Positions 13,985 to 21,204 of a stretch of 64,000 nt of DNA are shown piece after piece (position 1 is the first letter of the stretch; each line of letters begins with the position of its first letter). The notes beneath the pieces were generated by a model. The model ran no database searches. It was given only the letters and a program-made list of their open reading frames with translations, and was not told the origin of the DNA. Made by a program: the position numbers and the translations under genes. The stretch comes from Bacteroidales bacterium (lineage in GTDB: Bacteria > Bacteroidota > Bacteroidia > Bacteroidales > UBA3824): assembly GCA_017412115.1 (NCBI GenBank), contig JAFPYR010000128.1, positions 1 through 64,000 of the forward strand, read 5' to 3'.

Positions 13985-14098
13985 ATGGCAAAACTGAAAA
14001 ACGAAAAGGAATATCGTGCGGCGTTGAAAAGGATTAACGAACTTGTACATTACCCGATTGGCAAACCAAGCCTTCGCTCTCACTCGCCCGCACAATAA
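13985..14098 (+). pseudogene. Truncated HigA-type antitoxin gene
   Basis: MAKLKNEKEYRAALKRINELV matches the N-terminus of HigA-like antitoxins (COG5499), which normally run ~110-120 aa and carry a helix-turn-helix after this segment. Here a stop follows after 37 residues and the DNA-binding part is absent. Confidence 0.6.
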
Positions 14099-14109
14099 GT
14101 CGAAAACTA

Positions 14110-14206
14110 AACATTGAACCCTCAATCGTTTTGGGCGTATAGGCATTGTGGAATATTCTCTCCATTGGTCGGGGAACTGTTGGCGGAAAGGTTCATTTTT
14201 CCCTAA
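14110..14206 (+). pseudogene. Relic of an unknown small gene, copy 1
   Basis: In frame it reads NIEPSIVLGV-stop, and after a frame change GELLAERFIFP-stop. The DNA is about 85% identical to the copy at 15554-15690. Both end just before a repeated hairpin. Confidence 0.55.
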
Positions 14207-14220
14207 GAGACAGACAAAAC

Positions 14221-14250
14221 AGGCGGAAGCTTGAAGCGTTCGCCTGTTTT
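14221..14250. terminator. Repeated hairpin C
   Basis: AGGCGGAAGC / GCGTTCGCCT with loop TTGAA, then TGTTTTT. It is followed by a copy of promoter B (14256-14298) that has lost its -7 box where the minus-strand DUF1016 gene ends. The outer CAAAAC / GTTTTTG pairing means it could also terminate the minus-strand gene. Confidence 0.75.
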
Positions 14251-14300
14251 TGCACAAATCTATCCGAAAAATATTTTGCAACAAGAGAAACTTTTTTTGT

Positions 14301-15491
14301 TTATTCTTCTGTCAGCAAATTTCTTAATTGTTCTATATCGGGCAGGACTTTGCGGAATTTTTTGGGAATATCCTCTTGTGTTTTGTATGTAGCGACACCC
14401 ATTGGAGCATCATATTTTTGAATTACAAACTCAACGTACGCATTGTTGGCCTCTCGGCACAAAATAATTCCGATAGATGGGTTTTCATTCTTTTTGCGTA
14501 CATCAACATCAAGTATTTGCAAGTACGACTGCAACTGTCCCAAATAGGCGGGTTTAAATTTGCCTTTTTTCAATTCTACCGCCACAAGACACGCAAGTTC
14601 GCGGTTATAAAACAAGAGATCGATAAATTCGTTTTCACCAAATTTTTCTAAGTGGTATTGGTTGCCGACAAAGGTGAAGTCCTTGCCAAACATCATTATA
14701 AAGTTCTTAACGTTGTGTATAATCGCTTGTTCTACAACCTTTTCATCTGTATCTGAGCGGTCGCGGGCATTAAGTTCCTCTACATTGATGAAATCCAACA
14801 AATATTCGTCCTTGAACATCTCAATCGCCTTCAATGCCTGAGAGTGTTTTGGCAATGTCTTTATGAAATTGTTTGGCATTGCCGATTGATGATGGTACAA
14901 GTCCTGTTTCAAAATGTCGCGTAATGTATATTTGTTCCATTTGTATTCAGAGGCTTTCTGAATGTAAAAAATCCGTTCTTCCAATGCTTTTGTTTTGAAC
15001 AGGATTTCTATATGATGAGTGAAACTTATTGAAAGAAAGTTGTACGCAAGTGTTACATCAAAGGTTCCTTCTTTGAAGTTCAATTTGGATGCAAGCACCG
15101 GCAATTCAGCAGCCGACAGCTGTTGAATTGTAATATTTTGACTGTCAGTTGATTGTAATTCAACAGCCAATGGCTGTTGAATTGTAGCCGAATCCGTATA
15201 GATATAATCACGCCACTCTTCATAAAACTGCCTCATATTTCTGATACTTGACACGCCGAAGCCTTTCAGACCTGGCAATTCCTTTTGCAATCTATCGCTG
15301 ATAGTGTCTATTGCGCCGCTACCCCATTGCTCCATACGGGAATGGTTGGAGATGTACCTGCCAATCGAAAAATAAAGCGTCAATTGATTTGCATTTACAT
15401 TTCTTGCCGCTTTGTTTTGGCTTTGTAGAATTGCGTTTTTAATATCCTCAACAGCACGGATGAGGCTGTTAGGAATATCCTTGGTTTCCAT
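14301..15491 (-). CDS. DUF1016/YhcG-family PD-(D/E)XK nuclease, second copy
   Basis: This 396-aa protein is a complete YhcG-type nuclease: helical N-domain (~10-95, ELPGLKGFGVSSIRNMRQFYEEW) and nuclease domain (~145-396) with EFIDLL and VELKKGKF as the Asp...Glu-x-Lys core. The closing segment reads MGVATYKTQEDIPKKFRKVLPDIEQL, matching copy 1. The linker again has two palindrome-encoded repeats (IQQPLAVEL and IQQLSAAEL). It lies opposite to all its neighbours. A minus-strand -7 box TAAATTTG is at 15523-15530, 32 nt upstream of the ATG. Its 3' end abuts a truncated plus-strand promoter, so the gene was probably inserted or inverted here. Confidence 0.88.
   Translation of the reverse strand: METKDIPNSLIRAVEDIKNAILQSQNKAARNVNANQLTLYFSIGRYISNHSRMEQWGSGAIDTISDRLQKELPGLKGFGVSSIRNMRQFYEEWRDYIYTDSATIQQPLAVELQSTDSQNITIQQLSAAELPVLASKLNFKEGTFDVTLAYNFLSISFTHHIEILFKTKALEERIFYIQKASEYKWNKYTLRDILKQDLYHHQSAMPNNFIKTLPKHSQALKAIEMFKDEYLLDFINVEELNARDRSDTDEKVVEQAIIHNVKNFIMMFGKDFTFVGNQYHLEKFGENEFIDLLFYNRELACLVAVELKKGKFKPAYLGQLQSYLQILDVDVRKKNENPSIGIILCREANNAYVEFVIQKYDAPMGVATYKTQEDIPKKFRKVLPDIEQLRNLLTEE
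15102..15183 (-). repeat. Two in-gene palindromes in the second DUF1016 linker
   Basis: 15102-15130 has arms CAATTCAGCAGC / GCTGTTGAATTG around 5 nt. 15157-15183 is a perfect 27-bp palindrome with 13-bp arms (AATTCAACAGCCA) and one central base. The layout equals that of the first DUF1016 gene, but the sequences differ. Confidence 0.85.
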
Positions 15492-15553
15492 GTCAGTATC
15501 GTTTTAATATGTTTTCTGGCAACAAATTTAATCATAATAATTGATAGCGGCAA

Positions 15554-15690
15554 ATGGAATTGAAAAAATTGTTTTCTGAAACATTCCTAGAAAACATTGA
15601 ACCATCAATTGTTTTGGAGGATAGGCGTTATGGAATATTCTCTCCATTGTTCGGGGAATAGTTGGCGGAGAGGTTCATTTTTCCTAAGGG
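15554..15690 (+). pseudogene. Relic of an unknown small gene, copy 2
   Basis: An ATG at 15554 opens a 35-codon frame beginning MELKKLFSETFLENIEPSIV and ending SPLFGE at a TAG; reading through, LAERFIFPK follows in the same frame. Copy 1 has a sense codon at the TAG position, so a nonsense mutation is likely. Family unknown. The gap 15492-15811 holds this relic, hairpin D and promoter D. Confidence 0.55.
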
Positions 15691-15702
15691 ACATACAAAA
15701 TT

Positions 15703-15725
15703 GGCGGATGTTTAATGTATCCGCC
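15703..15725 (+). terminator. Repeated hairpin D
   Basis: GGCGGAT / ATCCGCC with a 9-nt loop. It is the degenerate form of hairpins A-C and the T-run is interrupted. Confidence 0.65.
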
Positions 15726-15756
15726 CTTTGTTGCACAAAAACTTTACTTGACATTT

Positions 15757-15787
15757 TTTGTAGTTTCGCAGAAATAACCTATTTTTG
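15757..15787 (+). promoter_or_regulatory. Cassette promoter D
   Basis: TTTG (15757-15760), 19 nt, TATTTTTG (15780-15787), followed by TAGTGTTAGAAAATC exactly as at promoter A. The RhuM ATG is 24 nt downstream. Confidence 0.75.
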
Positions 15788-15811
15788 TAGTGTTAGAAAA
15801 TCTCATACAAA

Positions 15812-16459
15812 ATGAAGCCCCAAACACTACAAATACGTAACAGCACGGCTGACTTCTTGATTTTTACCAAACAGAACTCGCAAGACACGATTGAAGTACG
15901 TGTTCAAGACGAAGACGTTTGGCTGACACAGGACGGAATCGCAAGGTTGTTCGATGTGGAAAGATCTGTTGCCACCAAACACCTTAAAAATATATTTAAA
16001 GAAAACGAATTACAGGAAGATTCAGTATGTGCAAAATTTGCACATACTGCCGCTGATGGAAAAACTTACAACACAAAGTTTTACAATCTTGACGCTATAA
16101 TTTCAGTAGGTTATCGAGTAAATTCGGTAAGGGCGACACAATTCAGGCAATGGGCGACAAAAGTATTGAAAACTTTTACAATACAAGGCTATGTACTTGA
16201 TAAGCAACGTCTTGAAAACGGTCAAATTTTCGACGAACAGTATTTTCCAATGACAATGGAAGATTGGTCAAAACGGCTCAATAAGTTTTTGGATTTCAAT
16301 GAAATGGAGATTTTAAACAACCACGGTAAAGTAACAGTCGAAATTGCCAAATCGTTTGCCGAAAGTGAGTTTGAAAAATACCGCATCAAGCAAGACCGCC
16401 TTTATCAGAGCGATTTTGACCTTTTCCTTCAAGACGTAAACAAATTGACTGAAAAATAA
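15812..16459 (+). CDS. RhuM-family protein with internal deletion
   Basis: RhuM proteins (PF13310) are found on pathogenicity and mobile islands; their biochemical role is unsettled. The N-terminal ~140 residues are typical: DEDVWLTQDGIARLFDVERSVATKHLKNIFKENEL, then YNLDAIISVGYRVNSVRATQFRQWATKVL and GYVLDKQRLENGQ. The C-terminal segment PMTMEDWSKRLNKFLDFNE..EIAKSFAESEFEKYR is also typical. The ~110-residue middle section that usually separates them (FYQK-TDIYATS, LHFA, GLTTW) is missing, so the protein is 215 instead of ~330 aa and still in frame. Its last 50 bp are duplicated at 12645-12694. It is driven by promoter D. Confidence 0.8.
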   Translation: MKPQTLQIRNSTADFLIFTKQNSQDTIEVRVQDEDVWLTQDGIARLFDVERSVATKHLKNIFKENELQEDSVCAKFAHTAADGKTYNTKFYNLDAIISVGYRVNSVRATQFRQWATKVLKTFTIQGYVLDKQRLENGQIFDEQYFPMTMEDWSKRLNKFLDFNEMEILNNHGKVTVEIAKSFAESEFEKYRIKQDRLYQSDFDLFLQDVNKLTEK

Positions 16460-16485
16460 TAACATACACACCATGCACCTCGGCT

Positions 16486-16665
16486 ATCATAGAGACTGTC
16501 AATGACGAACAGAAAAACATAGCTCAAGTTGAACACTCAAGGCATCGGTCTATTAATAACTTCATAGTCAATATGCTTGGCGCAATTGCTGCTTATTGCT
16601 TGTTTCCGAAGAAACCGTGTATTGATTGTGAACGATATTTCGATAGGCAATTAACTTTATTCTAA
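16486..16665 (+). pseudogene. IS982-family transposase, C-terminal remnant
   Basis: In frame it reads IIETVNDEQKNIAQVEHSRHR, then NNFIVNMLGAIAAYCLFPKKP and CERYFDRQLTLF-stop, matching the end of IS982-family transposases (typical I[EL]TVNDELKNI...EHSRHRS). The upstream catalytic part and the left end are gone. The rest of the gap to 16819 is AT-rich with nothing recognisable beyond a weak promoter-like TAAAATTG. Confidence 0.8.
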
Positions 16666-16819
16666 ATTCGTCGAACTCACGTTATATTATGTCTCTTGCA
16701 AACGATTGCGCAAACGTTTTCGCATTTTTTTTATATGTTTTTGGGGGTAATTTCGGGGAATTCCGTTAAAATAACCGTAAAATTGCAGTTAGAAACACTT
16801 AAAAAAAATTTAAGGACAA

Positions 16820-19084
16820 ATGAAAAATTATATCAAATACGACCCGTGGAAAATTATCGAGGAAGGTTTTAATCCCGATTACAACAAAATCTCCGAAAGT
16901 ATCTGTTCGTTAGGTAACGGAAAATTCGGACAAAGAGCAAATTTTGAAGAAAGTTTTTCAGGCAAGACTTTGCAGGGAAACTATGTTTCAGGCGTTTATT
17001 ACCCCGATAAGACCCGCGTGGGCTGGTGGAAAAACGGTTATCCGGAATATTTCGCAAAAATGCTTAATGCTCCCGCTTGGATTGGTATCAAGACAATCGT
17101 TCAAGGCGAAGAGCTTGATTTGAATAAATGTGAAATTCAAGATTTTTCAAGAGTTTTGGATATGAAAAAAGGCGTTTTGGAAAGACGTTTTACTGCTAAA
17201 ACTCAAAGCGGAAAAATTTTTCAAGTCGTTGCAACAAGATTTCTTTCGGTTTTAAGAGACGAAATCGGTGCAATTAAATACACGATTATTCCTAAAAATT
17301 TCACATCTGAGGCAGAAATTCTTTGCGATGTTGATGCCGACATCAAAAACGAAGATTCAAATTACGACGAAAAATTTTGGATTGAAATTCTAAAGGTTTC
17401 CGATACTAACAATACTTTTGTTACCGCAGAAACCAAGAAAACACAGTTTCAGGTTTGTACGGCAGTCAAAATGGAACTTTCAAATTTTTCAAGTGTTGAT
17501 AACATTTTGAAAGAAAAATACGCTGCAAAGAAATACACCGTTCAATTTACTGAAAACGAAGAATTTACTGTTTATAAATACGCTGCCGTTACCTCGACGA
17601 TGTATTATTCAAAAGAGGAAATTTCTTCAAAAACGTTGCAAGTTTTGGAAAAGGCATATAATGACGGTTTTGAAAAACTTCTTGATGAACAAATCAAAAC
17701 TTGGGACGAAAAATGGAAGGAATCCGACATTATAATCGAAGGCGATGTTGCCGCTCAACAAGGAATTCGTTTTAATATTTTCCAATTGAATCAAACTTAC
17801 ACCGGCAGAGACGAGCGTTTGAATATCGGTCCTAAAGGTTTTACGGGCGAAAAATACGGCGGCACAACATATTGGGACACAGAGGCTTATTGTTTACCGT
17901 TTTATCTTGCAACCGCAGACAAAAAAGTTGCTCATTCGCTTTTGGTTTACCGTTGGAAACACCTCAAAAAAGCAATCGAAAACGCCGAAAAACTTGGCTT
18001 TACAGGCGGTGCGGCACTTTATCCGATGGTAACAATCAACGGTGAAGAGTGTCATAACGAATGGGAAATCACTTTTGAGGAAATTCACCGCAACGCTGCA
18101 ATTGCTAATGCCGTAAAAATTTACGTTGATTATACCGGCGAGAAAAAATATTTAGCGGATTACGGTTTGGAAGTTTTAATTTCGATTTCAAGATTCTGGG
18201 CTCAAAGGGTCAATTGGTCAGAAGACAAACAAAAATACGTTATGCTCGGCGTTACCGGTCCTAACGAATACGAAAACAATGTTAATAACAACTGGTACAC
18301 TTCGTTTTCGGCTGTTCAAAACATGAAGTACACTATCAAGGCGATAGATTTTGTTAAAACCAATTATCCCGAAGATTTCTTGCGTATAAAAAACGTTTGC
18401 AACTTTAACGAAAAAGAAACCGAAAAATGGCAAGAGGTAATTGAGAATATGTATCTCGGTTTTGACGAAAAACGTCAGATTTTTGTTCAAAACGACGGAT
18501 TTTTGGATAAGGAATTAATTCCGGTTTCAAAACTTGCCGCCTCTGAGCGTCCGATTAATCAGCATTGGTCTTGGGATAGAATTTTAAGAAGTTGTTACAT
18601 CAAGCAGGCTGACGTTTTGCAAGGAATTTATTTCTTTGAGGAACTGTTTGATACTCAAACGATAAAACGCAATTTTGAATTTTACGAGCAATTCACCGTT
18701 CATGAGTCTTCGCTTTCAAGTTGCATTCATAACATTTTGGCTGCAAGAGTCGGACTTTATGACAAAGCATATCAGTTTTATTTGAATGCGAGCCGTTTGG
18801 ATTTGGACGATTATAACAACGATACTTGCGACGGTTGTCATATCACTTCAATGGGCGGTACTTGGATGACGATAGTTCAAGGTTTCGGCGGCATGAGGAT
18901 AAAAGATGGTTTACCTTCGTTCAATCCGATAATCCCGAAACAATGGCAAAAATATGCGTTTAAAATCCGTCATCAAGACAATTTGTTTTTGATTGAGGTT
19001 AGTCAGGGGGGAACCAAAATTCAAAAGCTCGAAGGCCCTGACGCAAAGGTACTTATTAATGGTGTTTTAACGGAAATAAAATAA
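16820..19084 (+). CDS. GH65 disaccharide phosphorylase (maltose/kojibiose phosphorylase type)
   Basis: This 754-aa enzyme phosphorolyses an alpha-linked glucose disaccharide to beta-glucose 1-phosphate and glucose in the cytosol. Domains in order: N-terminal beta-sandwich (~15-270), helical linker, (alpha/alpha)6 barrel (~330-690) and small C-terminal beta domain. The general acid lies in TGPNEYENN (Glu483). GTTYWDTEAY, HNEWEITFEEIHRNAA and RPINQHWSWDR line the active site, and CDGCHITSMGGTW is the late family block. The GPNEY-EN form favours maltose phosphorylase, but specificity cannot be fixed by eye. No phosphoglucomutase or sugar transporter is adjacent. There is no signal peptide. Confidence 0.9.
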   Translation: MKNYIKYDPWKIIEEGFNPDYNKISESICSLGNGKFGQRANFEESFSGKTLQGNYVSGVYYPDKTRVGWWKNGYPEYFAKMLNAPAWIGIKTIVQGEELDLNKCEIQDFSRVLDMKKGVLERRFTAKTQSGKIFQVVATRFLSVLRDEIGAIKYTIIPKNFTSEAEILCDVDADIKNEDSNYDEKFWIEILKVSDTNNTFVTAETKKTQFQVCTAVKMELSNFSSVDNILKEKYAAKKYTVQFTENEEFTVYKYAAVTSTMYYSKEEISSKTLQVLEKAYNDGFEKLLDEQIKTWDEKWKESDIIIEGDVAAQQGIRFNIFQLNQTYTGRDERLNIGPKGFTGEKYGGTTYWDTEAYCLPFYLATADKKVAHSLLVYRWKHLKKAIENAEKLGFTGGAALYPMVTINGEECHNEWEITFEEIHRNAAIANAVKIYVDYTGEKKYLADYGLEVLISISRFWAQRVNWSEDKQKYVMLGVTGPNEYENNVNNNWYTSFSAVQNMKYTIKAIDFVKTNYPEDFLRIKNVCNFNEKETEKWQEVIENMYLGFDEKRQIFVQNDGFLDKELIPVSKLAASERPINQHWSWDRILRSCYIKQADVLQGIYFFEELFDTQTIKRNFEFYEQFTVHESSLSSCIHNILAARVGLYDKAYQFYLNASRLDLDDYNNDTCDGCHITSMGGTWMTIVQGFGGMRIKDGLPSFNPIIPKQWQKYAFKIRHQDNLFLIEVSQGGTKIQKLEGPDAKVLINGVLTEIK

Positions 19085-19107
19085 TTTTTTTATTCGATAC
19101 TTTCCTC

Positions 19108-19220
19108 GAGGTTGTCTAATAAAGTGAAAAAAATATATATTATCAGCAAGGGTACATTTGTTTTTCTTTTTTATTTTAAAAAAAATATATCACTTTAAAA
19201 TTAGGCAACCTCATTTTTTT
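19108..19220 (+). repeat. Long inverted repeat / terminator after the GH65 gene
   Basis: GAGGTTGTCTAAT..AAAGTGA (19108-19127) pairs with TCACTTT..ATTAGGCAACCTC (19190-19212) with one mismatch and a 3-nt bulge, plus flanking AT pairs. The loop is ~60 nt and AT-rich. A T-run follows. It may be a terminator or a small MITE-like element. Confidence 0.55.
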
Positions 19221-19288
19221 AACTTAGTTTCAGGTTTCTTTTTTGAAAATTTAAACATAAGATAACATTATAATTTTTAAATAATTAA

Positions 19289-19296
19289 TAATTTTG
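19289..19296 (+). promoter_or_regulatory. -7 box of the typA promoter
   Basis: TAATTTTG, 33 nt before the typA ATG; no clear -33 partner. Confidence 0.5.
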
Positions 19297-19328
19297 CAGG
19301 TCAAAAAAACGTAAATAATTCAATCACA

Positions 19329-21137
19329 ATGCAGGACATCAGAAATATTGCAATCATCGCTCACGTTGACCACGGTAAAACCACATTGGTTGACAGAATT
19401 TTGCACCAGTCCCATCTTTTCAGGGAAAATCAGGAAGTTCAGGATTTAATCCTTGACAACAACGACCTCGAAAGAGAAAGAGGTATAACAATTCTTTCCA
19501 AAAACGTTTCGGTAAGATATAAAGGCGTTAAAATCAATATCATAGATACTCCCGGACACTCTGATTTCGGCGGCGAAGTAGAGCGTGTGCTCAATATGGC
19601 TGACGGCGTTATCCTTTTGGTAGACGCTTTTGAAGGTCCTATGCCGCAGACAAGATTCGTTCTTCAGAAAGCTATTGAATTGAAACTCAAACCGATAGTA
19701 GTTGTTAATAAAGTTGATAAACCCAATTGTACGCCCGAACAGGTTTACGAACAGGTTTTTGACCTTATGTTTTCGCTTGAGGCGAGTGAAGACCAGTTGG
19801 ATTTTCCCGTTGCATACGGTAGTTCAAAAGCCGGTTGGATGGGTCCCGATTGGAAAACTCCTACACAAGACGTATCATATCTTTTGGATTTGATTATCAA
19901 ACACATACCTGCTCCGAAATATGTAGAAGGTCCGCTTCAGATGCAAATCAGTTCTTTGGATTATTCTTCTTATCAGGGCAGAATTGCAATCGGAAGAATT
20001 TACAGAGGCTCTATCAAACCGGGTCAAACCGTAGCCGTAATGAAAGCTGACGGCAAAATCGAACGTTCAACTGTAAAAGAGCTTTATACTTTTGAAGGTT
20101 TGGGCAAAGAGAAATCAAAACAAGAGCTTCCTTGCGGTGAGATTTGTGCTATTTTGGGTCTTGACAATTTTGACATCGGTGATACTGTTGCCGATCCGGA
20201 AAATCCTGAAGAACTCAAACGTATCCATGTTGATGAGCCTACGATGAGTATGCTTTTTACTATCAACAATTCACCGTTCTTCGGAAAAGAAGGTAAATTT
20301 GTAACATCAAGACATTTAAGAGAAAGACTTTTCAAAGAGACAGAAAAGAATCTTGCTTTGAAAATTGAAGAAACCGATTCTCCTGAAAAACTTCAAGTTT
20401 ACGGCCGAGGAATCTTGCATTTGGCGGTTTTGGTTGAAACCATGCGCCGTGAGGGTTACGAACTTCAGCTTGGTCAACCTAAAGTTATTATCAAGGAAGA
20501 AAACGGTGTTAAATACGAACCGATTGAACTTTTAACAGTGGAAGTTCCTGAGACATTTTCATCTCGTGTTATTGACCTTGTTCAAAAACGTAAAGGTGAT
20601 ATTCTCAACATTGAGAGCAAAGATGACAGAGTTTTCTTGGAATTCAATATTCCTTCAAGAGGTATTATCGGTTTAACGAATCCGATTTTGACGGCAACGG
20701 AAGGTGAGGCTATAATTTCGCACCGTTTCAAAGATTTTGAACCTTGGAGAGGCGAACTTGCACGCGAGCGCAACGGTTCACTTATCGCAATGGAAACGGG
20801 AACAGCTATTCCGTATTCTATCAACAACTTACAAAGCCGTGGTAAATTTTTCATTTCTCCGGGTGATGAGGTTTATGCCGGTCAGATAATCGGTGAAACT
20901 ACACGTCAGGACGATATCGTTGTTAATGTTACCAAGACGAAAAAACTTACGAATATGCGTGCTGCCGGCAGCGATGACAAAATCATTATTGAACCGGCTA
21001 CCGTTATGAGTTTGGAAGAAAATATGGAATATATCAACGATGACGAATACGTTGAAGTTACTCCGAAATCTATCCGTCTTAGAAAAATTATCCTTGACGA
21101 AATCGAAAGAAAACGTGCTTCAAGACAGACTGAATAA
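19329..21137 (+). CDS. typA: Ribosome-associated GTPase TypA/BipA
   Basis: This 602-aa translational GTPase associates with ribosomes and supports ribosome assembly and stress growth. G motifs: AHVDHGKTT (G1), RERGITI (G2), [14 protein letters not shown] (G3), NKVDKP (G4) and SSKAG (G5). The elongation-factor domains II-V follow, with [21 protein letters not shown] and PSRGIIGL as TypA hallmarks. Full length. It is transcribed alone and converges with the topoisomerase gene across a shared terminator. Confidence 0.97.
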   Translation: MQDIRNIAIIAHVDHGKTTLVDRILHQSHLFRENQEVQDLILDNNDLERERGITILSKNVSVRYKGVKINIIDTPGHSDFGGEVERVLNMADGVILLVDAFEGPMPQTRFVLQKAIELKLKPIVVVNKVDKPNCTPEQVYEQVFDLMFSLEASEDQLDFPVAYGSSKAGWMGPDWKTPTQDVSYLLDLIIKHIPAPKYVEGPLQMQISSLDYSSYQGRIAIGRIYRGSIKPGQTVAVMKADGKIERSTVKELYTFEGLGKEKSKQELPCGEICAILGLDNFDIGDTVADPENPEELKRIHVDEPTMSMLFTINNSPFFGKEGKFVTSRHLRERLFKETEKNLALKIEETDSPEKLQVYGRGILHLAVLVETMRREGYELQLGQPKVIIKEENGVKYEPIELLTVEVPETFSSRVIDLVQKRKGDILNIESKDDRVFLEFNIPSRGIIGLTNPILTATEGEAIISHRFKDFEPWRGELARERNGSLIAMETGTAIPYSINNLQSRGKFFISPGDEVYAGQIIGETTRQDDIVVNVTKTKKLTNMRAAGSDDKIIIEPATVMSLEENMEYINDDEYVEVTPKSIRLRKIILDEIERKRASRQTE

Positions 21138-21157
21138 GTTTTTTAGATAAAAAAATG

Positions 21158-21196
21158 AAACCCTCGTCGAAGAAAATCGGCGGGGGTTTTTAATTT
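21158..21196. terminator. Bidirectional terminator between typA and parC
   Basis: AAACCCTCGTCGA (21158-21170) pairs with TCGGCGGGGGTTT (21177-21189), two G-U pairs, loop AGAAAA. T-rich sequence flanks both sides. Confidence 0.85.
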
Positions 21197-21204
21197 TTTA
21201 GTTT

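Noticed and set aside
11396..15725. Integron attC sites formed by the repeated hairpins
   Set aside because: No integron integrase is present, arms lack the RYYYAAC/GTTRRRY core sites, and genes occur in both orientations. Terminator-plus-promoter repeats explain the data better.
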